From an uncultured Cohaesibacter sp. (GTDB lineage: Bacteria; Pseudomonadota; Alphaproteobacteria; Rhizobiales; Cohaesibacteraceae): DNA of 64,000 nt. A program made the translations under genes and the position numbers. The notes below the pieces were generated by a model. The model searched no databases. It was not told where the DNA came from and was given only the letters and a program-made list of their open reading frames with translations. The stretch spans positions 829,001-893,000 of the forward strand of contig NZ_OY782764.1 of assembly GCF_963678225.1 (NCBI RefSeq). Reading direction: 5' to 3'. This document shows positions 38,157-46,861 of this stretch, in pieces (the first letter of the stretch is position 1; each line of letters opens with the position of its first letter).

Positions 38157-38189
38157 TAAGCACCGCAGCCCATTGCGGTGCTTTTTTTG
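38157..38189 (+). terminator. Rho-independent terminator of lolA
   Basis: AAGCACCGCA pairs perfectly with TGCGGTGCTT around GCCCAT, then TTTTT. It lies about 50 bases after the stop. Confidence 0.93.
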
Positions 38190-38282
38190 TCGAAATCGCC
38201 TGCTATAAAGGAAAACAAAGTCGATTCCCGCTATGTCTATCGGCATTCTTTTTCAGTCCAATCCCTTTACAAGGCGCTGCCC

Positions 38283-39098
38283 GTGACCATCACTCTTGCC
38301 ACCTGGAACATCAATTCCATCCGCCCCAGACTTCACCATGTCGAACAGTTCAATGCCGATCGAGCGCCGGATATTCTCTGCCTGCAGGAAACCAAGGTGA
38401 TCAACGATCAGTTTCCCACGGCAAGCCTGAAAAAGCTGGGCTATGAGCATTATGCGATCAACGGGCAGAAGAGCTATCACGGGGTCGCCATCCTCTCGCG
38501 CATTCCCTTCGCCAAGGTCGATATGCGCGGTTTTTGCGACAAGGGCGATGCACGCCATGTGGAAGTGACCATCGACACAGACAAGGGGCCTTTGCGCATT
38601 CATAACTTCTATGTCCCTGCAGGTGGCGATATTCCAGACCCGGCAGTCAATGACAAATTCCAGCACAAGCTGGATTTCCTTGAGGAAATGAAGAGCTGGC
38701 TGACCGGCGAGGAAACCGACAATGCGTCCATTCTGGTGGGGGATTTGAACATCGCGCCGCATGAGAATGACGTCTGGAGCCACAAACAGCTGCTCAAGGT
38801 CGTCAGCCACACCCCCATCGAGGTTGAAGCACTGGCAGCTGTGCAAGCCGCTGGTCCATGGCAGGATGTGGTGCGCAACCATATCCCGGTGGAGCATCGT
38901 CTTTACAGCTGGTGGAGCTATCGCTCTCGTGATTGGTCCAAGGCAGACAAGGGCCGCCGCCTCGATCACATCTGGGCAACGGATGCAGCCGCAGACAAGG
39001 TGAGCGGTGTGGAGGTTTATCGCGACGCGCGCAGCTGGGAAAAACCATCCGACCACGCCCCTGTCATTGCCAAACTGGATATGACCCCGCTCGCATAA
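38283..39098 (+). CDS. xthA: Exodeoxyribonuclease III
   Basis: This AP endonuclease / 3'-5' exonuclease works in base-excision repair. Reading from GTG 38283 (AAGGCG upstream) gives 271 residues starting TITLATWNINSIRPRL, as in the family. The metal and catalytic residues are visible in LCLQETKV (Glu), GDLNIAP, and RRLDHIWAT ... SDHAPVIAKL at the C-terminus. The order lolA-xth is typical of Rhizobiales. Confidence 0.95.
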   Translation: MTITLATWNINSIRPRLHHVEQFNADRAPDILCLQETKVINDQFPTASLKKLGYEHYAINGQKSYHGVAILSRIPFAKVDMRGFCDKGDARHVEVTIDTDKGPLRIHNFYVPAGGDIPDPAVNDKFQHKLDFLEEMKSWLTGEETDNASILVGDLNIAPHENDVWSHKQLLKVVSHTPIEVEALAAVQAAGPWQDVVRNHIPVEHRLYSWWSYRSRDWSKADKGRRLDHIWATDAAADKVSGVEVYRDARSWEKPSDHAPVIAKLDMTPLA

Positions 39099-39222
39099 AG
39101 CGGCAAGAGACGATTAAAGAACGCCAACAGATTTGGCTCTTCAAGGAAAGGGCGGGACACAGAGCCCAACCTTTTCCTTGCATCCATGGCACTGATATGA
39201 TGTATACCCATCCACGCGAACC

Positions 39223-39236
39223 GTCCGCATGCGGAC
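39223..39236. promoter_or_regulatory. Perfect 14-bp palindrome between xthA and rsmB
   Basis: GTCCGCATGCGGAC is a perfect palindrome about 140 bases upstream of the rsmB start. It could be a small hairpin in an untranslated region or a protein site. No T-tract follows. Confidence 0.3.
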
Positions 39237-39375
39237 CGTTGACCGGGGTTTGAGCGGCGCCCGCAAGCATCGTGCCGGACAGTGCGGTTTTTCGGTTTGA
39301 CACAGCAACATCCAAGGCACTTTGCCGCACGCTTCCATGAGGCGTCGCCCCAAGATGCACCGTAAGGCCAGAAAC

Positions 39376-40716
39376 ATGGAAAAATCCCAATCCTCCGGAA
39401 AAAGCGGAATGGCTGCACGCGCTGGCGCCCTGCGCCTTATCCATGCGGTGCTCAGCGAAAAAGCCCTTTTGGACGAAGCCTACGCCCATGAACTGGCAGA
39501 GGGCCCCTTGCGCAAACTCAACGGCAGCGACCGCGCCTTTGCCAAGCGCATCGCCACCACGGTTCTGCAGCATCTGGGAGAAATCGACACCATTCTGAGC
39601 CGCTTCATGGAGCGTGGCATCCCCAAAAAGTCCGGCCCCTTGCGCAACATCCTGCGCATTGGTACCGCCGAGCTTCTGTTTTTGAATACTCCGCCCCATG
39701 CGGTGGTCGATTGTGCCGTGTCGCATTATCGCACATGGCGCAAATATGCCGGCTTCAAGGGGCTGACCAATGCCGTTCTGCGCCGCATCAGCCGCGATGG
39801 CGCTGATGAGCTGGCGACCATCGATCCGGCCAAGGCAACCCTGCCCGACTGGATGTATCAATCCCTCAGCACCACCTATGGGCAAGACAGCACCAACGCC
39901 ATGATGGCGCAATTCCAGAAGGCGCAGATCCCGCTCGATCTGACCCTGAAAGATCCAGCCTCAGCGGACGAGTGGGCCGAGCGTCTTGGCGCAGAAAAAA
40001 TGCCGTCCGGCAGTTTGCGTCTTGCCAGCCACGACAAGGTGGACACACTGGAAGGCTTTGCCGAAGGGGCCTGGTGGGTGCAGGATGCCGCGGCCACGCT
40101 GCCCGTGCAGATGCTGGGCGAGGTTTCCGGTCAAAAGGTTCTCGATCTCTGCGCCGCGCCGGGCGGGAAGACCATGCAGCTAGCCGCAGGTGGTGCGGAT
40201 GTCACCGCACTGGATATTTCGGCCAAACGCCTTGAACGCATCGATCAGAATCTAAAGCGGGTTGGTCTTTCAGCAGAGCTGGTAAAAGGCGACCTGCTCA
40301 AGAGAAGCTTCGACGAAAAATGGCCTTTCATCCTGCTTGATGCCCCCTGCTCGGCCACCGGCACCATGCGCCGCCACCCTGAGCTCATCCATCAGCGGAC
40401 ACCTGCTGACATAGGCCATTTCGCCAAATTGCAGGCAAAGATGCTCAATCATGTTGCCGACATGCTCGCTCCGGGCGGCTTGATGGTTTTCTGCACTTGC
40501 TCCCTCCAGCCCGAAGAAGGGCCCGAGCTAATCGCAGATTTCCTCATGCAGAACCCGACATTCGGCATCGAGCCGCTCACACCGGAAGAAACACCCGCTC
40601 TCGCGCCCTTCATCCAGCCTGATGGCAGCCTGAGAACAAGGCCTGACTACTGGCCTGAAGCGGGCGGCATGGATGGATTCTTTGCGATCCGGCTGCGCAA
40701 CCACGCCCCTTCCTGA
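39376..40716 (+). CDS. rsmB: 16S rRNA (cytosine967-C5)-methyltransferase RsmB (Sun)
   Basis: The enzyme methylates C967 of 16S rRNA with SAM. An N-terminal NusB-like RNA-binding domain (about 10-140) is followed by the Fmu/Sun catalytic domain. Its SAM loop is LDLCAAPGGKTMQLA, the acidic binding site is ALDISAKRLERI, and the two catalytic cysteines are in LDAPCSATGTMRRHPE and VFCTCSL. The start at 39376 gives 446 residues with AAGG upstream; in-frame ATGs at 39322 and 39337 are possible. It precedes the heparinase-like gene and purH, a conserved rhizobial order. Confidence 0.93.
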   Translation: MEKSQSSGKSGMAARAGALRLIHAVLSEKALLDEAYAHELAEGPLRKLNGSDRAFAKRIATTVLQHLGEIDTILSRFMERGIPKKSGPLRNILRIGTAELLFLNTPPHAVVDCAVSHYRTWRKYAGFKGLTNAVLRRISRDGADELATIDPAKATLPDWMYQSLSTTYGQDSTNAMMAQFQKAQIPLDLTLKDPASADEWAERLGAEKMPSGSLRLASHDKVDTLEGFAEGAWWVQDAAATLPVQMLGEVSGQKVLDLCAAPGGKTMQLAAGGADVTALDISAKRLERIDQNLKRVGLSAELVKGDLLKRSFDEKWPFILLDAPCSATGTMRRHPELIHQRTPADIGHFAKLQAKMLNHVADMLAPGGLMVFCTCSLQPEEGPELIADFLMQNPTFGIEPLTPEETPALAPFIQPDGSLRTRPDYWPEAGGMDGFFAIRLRNHAPS

Positions 40717-41019
40717 CCCTGACAAAGCTTTGTGTAAATCGGGACCGGATGGACTCGGATAGACCTTGTTAACCATAGCTTGATAAAATTGTAACCAATC
40801 GATTACCAAAAAGCGCCTACATCCGGTGATTCGCCATGATCGGATGACAGAGCGCTTGGACCATTCATGAATCGGATGACGCGCGGCAAAGACCTGCAAG
40901 GTTTGAAGCCCGCACCAATCCTGGCCATCAGCTCCCTTTCACAGAAGCCCTGCTTGAAGGGAGCCCTTAACACGGACGACTATTGCGTGTCACAAAACTG
41001 GCAAAAACTGCGAATCTCC
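40717..41019. other. rsmB - heparinase-like intergenic region (start uncertain)
   Basis: If the heparinase-like protein starts at 41020, these 303 bases are non-coding. If it starts at 40867, only the first 150 are. I see no terminator and no other gene. Confidence 0.35.
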
Positions 41020-42675
41020 ATGGCGACTCTTTTGCGCCGTGCCAAGCGCATCCCGGTTAGGCGGCCAGCCTGCAACACGCGTTATGTTCCGCGCTGCCCG
41101 GAGCGGTTGCTCATCGCGCCACAGGATTTACGCACCTCTGATCCGACCATCGCAGAGGATATCTATTCGGGTCTTTTCATTTTTGCCGGTCAGGTGGAAA
41201 ATTGTCAGGGCCACTCCCCCTTTGTGCATGCTGCTCCAAGCAAGGAATGGGCGCGCGAGCTGCATGGCTTCCGCTGGCTGCGCCATTTGCGCGCTTCCAA
41301 TGCCACCCTGCCGCGCTCCAATGCACGCGCTCTGGTGGAAGACTGGATCAAGAATTCCGGCAAACTGGATTATGAAGCATGGGCTGCTCCCGTGGTGGCA
41401 AACAGGGTGCTGGCTTGGCTCAACAATTCGCCCCTGATCCTTCAGGATGCAGACCATGTCTTCTATCGCGCCTTTTTGCGCGCGCTTTATCTGCAGGTGC
41501 GGTATTTGCGAGCGACATATTCGGGCATGCCGAACAATCTAGACAGGTTGCTTCTTCTGATTGCCGAATTGGCTGGTTGGCTTTGCTTTTCGGATAAGGA
41601 GCGCCTCGTGCGCTCGGTTTCCAAACGGTTGGTCCATGAGCTCAACGACCAGATCCTGCCAGACGGGGGCCATGTTTCGCGCAACCCGCTGGCCATCGTG
41701 TCCATCCTGCTGGAGCTGCTGCCTTTGCGCCAGACCTTCATGTCCCGCGACATGGTGCCGCCCGAAGGCATGAATCTGGCCATCGAACGCATGATGCCCA
41801 TGCTGCGCTTTTTCCGCCATCCCAATGGCAGTTTTGCCCATTTCAATGGTACCGGGGCCACACCGGCGGATTCTCTGGCCACCATTCTGGCCTATGATGA
41901 CACCCGCGGCACCCCAGTATCGGATGCCTCCTTCTCGGGCTATCAACGCATGGAAGCAGGCCAGTCGATCCTCATCATGGATACCGGCGCCCCGCCGCCG
42001 ACCGAGCAATCCACACTGGCCCATGCAGGCGCGCTGTCCTTTGAAATCTGCTCTGGCACAGCCCCAATGGTGGTCAACTGCGGCACCCCTGCGCCACAAC
42101 ATGAAGGCTGGCGCGAATTGGCCCGCAGCACGGCAGCGCATTCCACCCTCATCGTGCAGGACCATTCGACTTGCAAGATCGCCCCAAGGAGCTTTGATCT
42201 GGATGGTCGCCCGCTGATTTGTGGGGATAGCCATGTCAGATATGAGCGTTTTCTTGAACGTGGGCAGGAAACGATCCATGCCAGCCATGATGCCTATGGC
42301 TCGAAATTCGGCATTCGGCACACGCGCCAGATCTGGCTTGCCATCGACGGACGCCGACTGGATGGGCGTGACGAAATGGATGCCATCGGCAAAGGCATCA
42401 CCAAGGGACAGGACAGCTACGCCATCCGCTTCCATCTCCATCCATCGGTGCAAGTGGAATTCTCCGAAGACAGGGATGCCGCCTATCTGGGGCTTGCCAA
42501 CGGCGAGATCTGGAAATTCGTCTGCCAGGAAATCGATCCCGGCGTCGAAGAGAGTGTTTATCTCTCCGATATACACGGCATCCGCCCGACCACGCAGCTC
42601 GTCATTTATGGCCATGCCAGCCACGTACCGACCGTCAACTGGTTCTTTGAGCGCGTCGCGATTGCTCCTCTCTAG
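41020..42675 (+). CDS. Heparinase II/III family protein
   Basis: The protein belongs to the heparinase II/III-like lyase family found beside purH in rhizobia; the true substrate is unknown, probably a uronic-acid polymer of the cell's own envelope. The N-terminal part is an alpha/alpha toroid (LHGFRWLRHLRA, WIKNSGKL...). The C-terminal half is a beta-sandwich with the lyase motif HAGALSFEI and ARSTAAHSTLIVQ. I chose the 41020 ATG (551 residues) because the family N-terminus aligns there (RLLIAPQDLRTSDPTIAEDIY); an ATG at 40867 gives 602 residues. No signal peptide is evident. Confidence 0.85.
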   Translation: MATLLRRAKRIPVRRPACNTRYVPRCPERLLIAPQDLRTSDPTIAEDIYSGLFIFAGQVENCQGHSPFVHAAPSKEWARELHGFRWLRHLRASNATLPRSNARALVEDWIKNSGKLDYEAWAAPVVANRVLAWLNNSPLILQDADHVFYRAFLRALYLQVRYLRATYSGMPNNLDRLLLLIAELAGWLCFSDKERLVRSVSKRLVHELNDQILPDGGHVSRNPLAIVSILLELLPLRQTFMSRDMVPPEGMNLAIERMMPMLRFFRHPNGSFAHFNGTGATPADSLATILAYDDTRGTPVSDASFSGYQRMEAGQSILIMDTGAPPPTEQSTLAHAGALSFEICSGTAPMVVNCGTPAPQHEGWRELARSTAAHSTLIVQDHSTCKIAPRSFDLDGRPLICGDSHVRYERFLERGQETIHASHDAYGSKFGIRHTRQIWLAIDGRRLDGRDEMDAIGKGITKGQDSYAIRFHLHPSVQVEFSEDRDAAYLGLANGEIWKFVCQEIDPGVEESVYLSDIHGIRPTTQLVIYGHASHVPTVNWFFERVAIAPL

Positions 42676-42806
42676 GACACCTTTTCTTTGATGCCAAAAA
42701 GGCAACGCGATGATGCCGTTTTGTGCTAAATGGATTGTTTCCCTCAAAGCCGATTCGTGCTATCGGAATGTCGAAATTTCCCATATCAAACGCAGCAGGA
42801 TAACCG

Positions 42807-44420
42807 ATGTCCGTAGCTCCTCTTTCTGTTTCCGCGCCGGAAGTTGTTTCCGTCAAGCGCGCTCTCATCTCCGTTTCTGATAAAACCGGCATTGTCGACT
42901 TTGCCAAGGCCCTCGCCGATAAGGGCGTCGAGCTTGTCTCGACCGGCGGCACCTGCAAAGCCATTGCTGACGCTGGCATTCCGGTCAAAGACATCTCCGA
43001 GGTTACCGAATTCCCGGAAATCATGGATGGCCGCGTCAAGACCCTGCATCCCCGCGTGCATGGCGGTCTTTTGGGCGCCCGTTCGGTGGAAGCCCACAGC
43101 GCAGCAATGAAAGAGCATGGCATTCCGGAAATCGACCTGCTGGTGGTCAACCTCTATCCCTTCGAGGAAACCATCCTCAAGGGCGCCGACTATGCCACCA
43201 CCGTTGAAAATATCGACATCGGCGGCCCGGCCATGATCCGCGCTGCGGCAAAGAACCACGCTTTCGTCACCACCTTGGTTGATCCGGCCGACTATGCCGA
43301 GATCCTTGCCCAGATCGAGGAAAAGGGTGGCATCAGCTATGACGTGCGCAAGAAATTCGCTGCCAAGGCCTATGCCCGCACCGCCGCTTACGATGCAGCC
43401 ATCTCTGGCTGGTTTGCTGCAGAGCTGGAAATCGAATCTCCAACCTTCCGTGCCTTTGGTGGCGAGCTGGCTGAAGTGATGCGCTACGGCGAAAACCCGC
43501 ACCAGAAAGCCGGCTTCTACAAGACCGCCTCTTCCCGCCCCGGCGTTGCCACCGCAACCCAGGTTCAGGGCAAGCAGCTTTCCTACAACAACATCAACGA
43601 CACCGACGCCGCCTTCGAATTGGTCTGCGAGTTCGATCCGGCCATCTCTCCAGCCGTTGCCATCATCAAACATGCCAACCCATGCGGTGTGGCAATGGGC
43701 GCCACGCTCAAGGATGCCTATGTCAAGGCGCTGGCCTGTGATCCGGTTTCCGCATTTGGCGGCATCGTGGCACTGAACGGCACACTGGATGAAGCCGTCG
43801 CAGAAGAAATCACAAAGATCTTCGTTGAAGTGATCATCGCCCCCGATGCAACGGAAGGCGCCAAGGCGCTTGTTTCCAAAAAGAAGAACCTGCGCCTGCT
43901 GCTCACTGGTGGCCTTGCCGACCCACGCGAAGAAGGCGTGACCGTCAAATCCGTTTCCGGCGGTCTCTTGGTACAGAACCGGGACAACGGCAACATCGCC
44001 GATCTTGACCTGAAGGTAGCCACCGAGCGCCAGCCTTCCGAGCAGGAAATGGCCGACCTCAAATTCGCCTTCCAAGTTTGCAAGCATGTCAAATCCAACG
44101 CCATCATCTATGTGAAAGACGGCGCGACCGTCGGCATCGGTGCTGGCCAGATGAGCCGCGTGGATTCTGCCCGCATCGCAGCCCGCAAAGCTGAAGACGC
44201 AGCCGAAGCCGCAGGCATGACCGAACCACTCACAAAGGGATGCGTCGTGGCCTCCGATGCCTTCTTCCCCTTCGCCGATGGTCTTCTGGCAGCCGCCGAA
44301 GCCGGAGCAACTGCCGTTATCCAACCGGGCGGTTCCATGCGCGATCAGGAAGTCATCGATGCGGCCAACGAAGCCGGCCTTGCCATGGTCATGACCGGCA
44401 TGCGCCACTTCCGCCACTAG
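42807..44420 (+). CDS. purH: Bifunctional AICAR transformylase / IMP cyclohydrolase
   Basis: PurH performs the last two steps of IMP synthesis. The 537-residue protein has the IMP cyclohydrolase domain at the N-terminus ([39 protein letters not shown]-type [10 protein letters not shown]). The transformylase domain follows ([13 protein letters not shown], the catalytic [19 protein letters not shown], and the terminal GMRHFRH). AGGATAA precedes the ATG. A terminator follows. Confidence 0.98.
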   Translation: MSVAPLSVSAPEVVSVKRALISVSDKTGIVDFAKALADKGVELVSTGGTCKAIADAGIPVKDISEVTEFPEIMDGRVKTLHPRVHGGLLGARSVEAHSAAMKEHGIPEIDLLVVNLYPFEETILKGADYATTVENIDIGGPAMIRAAAKNHAFVTTLVDPADYAEILAQIEEKGGISYDVRKKFAAKAYARTAAYDAAISGWFAAELEIESPTFRAFGGELAEVMRYGENPHQKAGFYKTASSRPGVATATQVQGKQLSYNNINDTDAAFELVCEFDPAISPAVAIIKHANPCGVAMGATLKDAYVKALACDPVSAFGGIVALNGTLDEAVAEEITKIFVEVIIAPDATEGAKALVSKKKNLRLLLTGGLADPREEGVTVKSVSGGLLVQNRDNGNIADLDLKVATERQPSEQEMADLKFAFQVCKHVKSNAIIYVKDGATVGIGAGQMSRVDSARIAARKAEDAAEAAGMTEPLTKGCVVASDAFFPFADGLLAAAEAGATAVIQPGGSMRDQEVIDAANEAGLAMVMTGMRHFRH

Positions 44421-44473
44421 GAACCGGCAGCGTCTCCTGCGCCAGAGATGCAGCCAGAGCCTGACCAATATAC

Positions 44474-44506
44474 AAAGCCCGGAGCGACCGTTTCGGGCTT
44501 TTTCCT
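44474..44506 (+). terminator. Rho-independent terminator of purH
   Basis: AAAGCCCG pairs with CGGGCTTT around a 12-base loop, followed by TTTCC, about 55 bases after the stop. Confidence 0.85.
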
Positions 44507-44887
44507 TGCTTGCACAGCGCCTCAAACAAGGAAAAAGCCTAACGTAAAAACACGTATCAACAGCTTGACATCAGGTCTGAAAGAAATTCTTGATACAGAA
44601 AGCTTGATAGTTCGCGTATAATAGGCAATTGGAAAAATTTTTAAATATCTGTTTTAAAAGACAAAATCCATGTAGATATGCAAAAATAGTCTGCCTAAAA
44701 AATAATCATCACCATAAATGCAATGCCAACAAAACAGCCATGCAATTTTGTGCGATGTAAAATCGAGAGCCATGAACTATATTCATGGTCAAGGAAGCGA
44801 TGAAGAGTTTGAAAGACAAAACCAAGTAAACGCTTCCGAAACGCAGTTGAAGATAAACAGCCACATAGCAACAAAGGAATGACACCG
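44507..44887. promoter_or_regulatory. A/T-rich region upstream of the DUF1127 gene, with CTTGAYA repeats
   Basis: About 380 A/T-rich bases with no gene. CTTGACA at 44564 and CTTGATA at 44589 and 44603 resemble -35 elements, and TATAAT is at 44617-44622. Spacing does not give a clean sigma-70 or RpoH promoter, but this is where the promoter of the DUF1127-sRNA unit should lie. In Rhodobacter the equivalent unit is driven by heat-shock-type sigma factors. Confidence 0.4.
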
Positions 44888-45043
44888 ATGATCAATACTG
44901 TTGTTGAAAACTATCGCCAGTGGCGCAACTACCGTGACACGGTTGATGAACTTGCCCGCCTGAGCAATCGCGATCTGGGCGAACTGGGAATTTCCCGCGG
45001 CGACATCACCGAAATCGCACGTGAAGCTGCTACTGCAAAATAA
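44888..45043 (+). CDS. DUF1127 small protein
   Basis: This 51-residue protein has the DUF1127 core: an N-terminal WRNYRDTVDELARLSNRDL helix leading to GELGISRGDI. AAGGA lies upstream of the ATG. Members in alphaproteobacteria (for example Agrobacterium and Rhodobacter CcaF1) bind RNA or affect phosphate and RNA metabolism. Three CCTCCTCCC-loop hairpins follow directly, which matches the Rhodobacter arrangement of a DUF1127 gene (RSP_6037/ccaF1) with CcsR sRNAs. CcaF1 is known to act on RNA turnover; the same role here is inferred. Confidence 0.9.
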   Translation: MINTVVENYRQWRNYRDTVDELARLSNRDLGELGISRGDITEIAREAATAK

Positions 45044-45049
45044 AAAAGT

Positions 45050-45079
45050 CTTTCGCTGACAGAAATGTCAAAGCGAAAG
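45050..45079 (+). other. Hairpin between the DUF1127 stop codon and the first cuckoo-type RNA
   Basis: CTTTCGCT-GACA pairs with TGTC-AA-AGCGAAAG around a GAAA tetraloop. It starts 7 bases after the stop. It has no CCTCCTCCC loop and no T-tract, so it may be a processing or stability element before the sRNAs. Confidence 0.55.
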
Positions 45080-45097
45080 CCACGAGTTTCAAGGAAT

Positions 45098-45125
45098 TCA
45101 GGCTTTTCCTCCTCCCAAAGCCTGA
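45098..45125 (+). ncRNA. CcsR/cuckoo-type sRNA hairpin 1
   Basis: TCAGGCTTT pairs perfectly with AAAGCCTGA (9 bp). The loop is TCCTCCTCCC, containing the conserved CCTCCTCCC (anti-Shine-Dalgarno) motif. It is the first of three such hairpins in tandem after the DUF1127 gene. The likely RNA is processed from the 3' UTR of that mRNA. Confidence 0.8.
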
Positions 45126-45127
45126 TG

Positions 45128-45159
45128 GATTCAAAACTACCTCCTCCCAGTTTTGAATC
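45128..45159 (+). ncRNA. CcsR/cuckoo-type sRNA hairpin 2
   Basis: GATTCAAAACT pairs perfectly with AGTTTTGAATC (11 bp) around the 10-base loop ACCTCCTCCC. The stem differs completely from hairpin 1 and hairpin 3, so the loop, not the stem, is conserved. Confidence 0.82.
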
Positions 45160-45163
45160 ACCT

Positions 45164-45204
45164 AACAAAGCCCTCCGGACCTCCTCCCCCGGAGGGTTTT
45201 TGTT
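45164..45204 (+). ncRNA. CcsR/cuckoo-type sRNA hairpin 3, also the transcription terminator
   Basis: CCCTCCGG pairs with CCGGAGGG around the same 10-base loop ACCTCCTCCC. The stem is extended by A/T pairs (AACAAAG with TTTTTGTT, one bulged base), so the right arm forms a T-tract and ends the whole DUF1127-sRNA unit. Confidence 0.82.
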
Positions 45205-45319
45205 ATCTGCTTGTCTTCGACACTCCCCAAATCTGCCCGACATTCCCGTCAAACGCTGCTTGCTTTCCGCATATTCTGCCCCATATCAAGGAGGCAAGAC
45301 ATTCTTGGGGGAAGGACGC

Positions 45320-45745
45320 ATGGCTGATAAACACTATTCCGAAGACGACATCGAACTGCTTCCGCCAGAGAAAGCAGCCGAGGATGAGCAGGGCCATCGC
45401 GATTCTTCCATGGCCAAAAAGGCTGCCAATGTGCGCAAGAAATTCTGGTCTGTGGTCAGAAAAGCAGCCAAACAGATGCCCATCATCGAGGATGTGGTCG
45501 CCGCCTATTATTGTGCATTTGATCCTGAGACGCCGGTCAAGGTACGCCTCACGCTGATCGGGGCGCTCGCCTATTTCGTTTTGCCACTGGATGCCATCCC
45601 CGACATGATTTTCGGCCTCGGCTTTGCCGACGACATCGCGCTGCTGACCTATGTCATCAAGACCGTACACGGCAACATCACCGACAAACACCGGCTGCGC
45701 GCCAAACAGGCCATGGCCGAGCATGATGTGCATGTAGAGCGCTAG
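45320..45745 (+). CDS. DUF1232 (YkvA-type) membrane protein
   Basis: This 141-residue protein has the DUF1232 core, CAFDPETPVKVRLTLIGALAYFVLPLDAIPD (hallmark YFVLPLDAIPD), followed by a small hydrophobic hairpin GFADDIALLTYVI. The N-terminal 70 residues are charged. GAAGGA precedes the ATG. The family's function is unknown. It lies just after the sRNA cluster but is probably a separate unit, since a terminator intervenes. Confidence 0.87.
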   Translation: MADKHYSEDDIELLPPEKAAEDEQGHRDSSMAKKAANVRKKFWSVVRKAAKQMPIIEDVVAAYYCAFDPETPVKVRLTLIGALAYFVLPLDAIPDMIFGLGFADDIALLTYVIKTVHGNITDKHRLRAKQAMAEHDVHVER

Positions 45746-45770
45746 CCAAAACCTCTTTTGGCCACTCGGC

Positions 45771-46745
45771 CTAAAGCGTAATCACCACCTTGCCCTTGGC
45801 TTCCCTGTTGGCAATAGCCTTGATCGCCTCTGGCGTTTCTTCAAGAGGATAACGACGATCAATATATGGTTTGAGCTGACCGCTTGCGACCCAGGTCATG
45901 ATCTGCTTCATATTCTCCGCATGATCAGCAGGCTCCCGCCCGATCGCCTCTCCCCAAAAGACCCCGAGCAGATCGACACCCTTCAGCATCACCAGATTGA
46001 GCGGCATTTTGGGGATGGTGCCTGACGCAAAGCCGATAACCAGAAACCGCCCATACCAGCCCGTAGCCCTGAGCGCAGCTTCGGACAGATCGCCACCAAC
46101 CGGATCATAGACCACATCGACACCATGGCCGTAGGTCATGTCTTTCAGCGTTTCCTTAAGGTCATCTGTCTTGTAGTTGAGAAGGTCATCTGCGCCATGG
46201 GTCTTGCAAAGATGCAGCTTCTCATCCGATGACGCACAGGCGATGACCCGAGCCCCCATCAGCTTGCCGATTTCCACTGCAGCAAGCCCAACGCCCCCAG
46301 CAGCCCCAAGCACAGCAAGGGTTTCCCCCGGCTGCATGCGGGCGCGGCTGCGAAGGCCATAAATGGTGGTGCCATAGGTAATCATCAGACCGGCGGCATG
46401 CTCAAAGCCGAGTTTGGACGGCATCGTGATCGCTTCATCCTGCTGGACAACGACATAGTCGCGTGCGCCCCCCCAACGGATATAGGCAATTGCCTTTTCA
46501 CCAACGCGGTGCGGGTCCACCCCTTCCCCAACCGCCTCGATAATACCGGCGATCTCTCCTGCAGGAGAAAAAGGAAGCTCAGGTGTGAACTGATATTTGT
46601 CGTGCAGAATCAACGTGTCGAAGAAATTAAGCGCGGCCGCCTTCACCCGGATCAAAACCTCACCCGGCCCGGCAGAAGGTTTCTTCATGTCAACCAGCTT
46701 GAGATTATCAACGCCTTCAAAGGCATCGCACACAATTGCCCGCAT
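45771..46745 (-). CDS. NADPH:quinone oxidoreductase family protein (MDR superfamily)
   Basis: This 324-residue protein is a zinc-free medium-chain dehydrogenase/reductase of the quinone-oxidoreductase group. It has the N-terminal GroES-like barrel (VLIRVKAAALNFFDTLILHDKYQ, core NFFDTLI), then a Rossmann domain with LGAAGGVGLAAVEIGK. Usual reaction: NADPH-dependent reduction of quinones or enones. The start at 46745 has GGGGGAACC upstream. An earlier ATG at 46787 is unlikely. Convergent with the DUF1232 gene, 25 bases apart. Confidence 0.88.
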   Translation of the reverse strand: MRAIVCDAFEGVDNLKLVDMKKPSAGPGEVLIRVKAAALNFFDTLILHDKYQFTPELPFSPAGEIAGIIEAVGEGVDPHRVGEKAIAYIRWGGARDYVVVQQDEAITMPSKLGFEHAAGLMITYGTTIYGLRSRARMQPGETLAVLGAAGGVGLAAVEIGKLMGARVIACASSDEKLHLCKTHGADDLLNYKTDDLKETLKDMTYGHGVDVVYDPVGGDLSEAALRATGWYGRFLVIGFASGTIPKMPLNLVMLKGVDLLGVFWGEAIGREPADHAENMKQIMTWVASGQLKPYIDRRYPLEETPEAIKAIANREAKGKVVITL

Positions 46746-46861
46746 ACTCGGTTCCCCCTTCTGCAACCATCCCCATAGCCCTAGCATGAGAAAACGGCGT
46801 CACAAAGATGCAAACACGCGCAATAAGACAAAAGGTGGCAGGGAGAGAGCCCTCTCCGGAC

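Noticed and set aside
39181-39320. Possible tRNA or other structured RNA between xthA and rsmB
   Set aside because: A perfect 14-bp palindrome is present, but there is no cloverleaf, no T-loop GTTC motif at the right distance, and no acceptor stem. Only a small hairpin is supported.
44589-44622. Sigma-70 promoter (CTTGATA ... TATAAT) upstream of DUF1127
   Set aside because: The spacing between the boxes is 21 bases from the first CTTGATA and only about 7 from the second, neither right for sigma-70 or RpoH. I list it only as a region with candidate elements.
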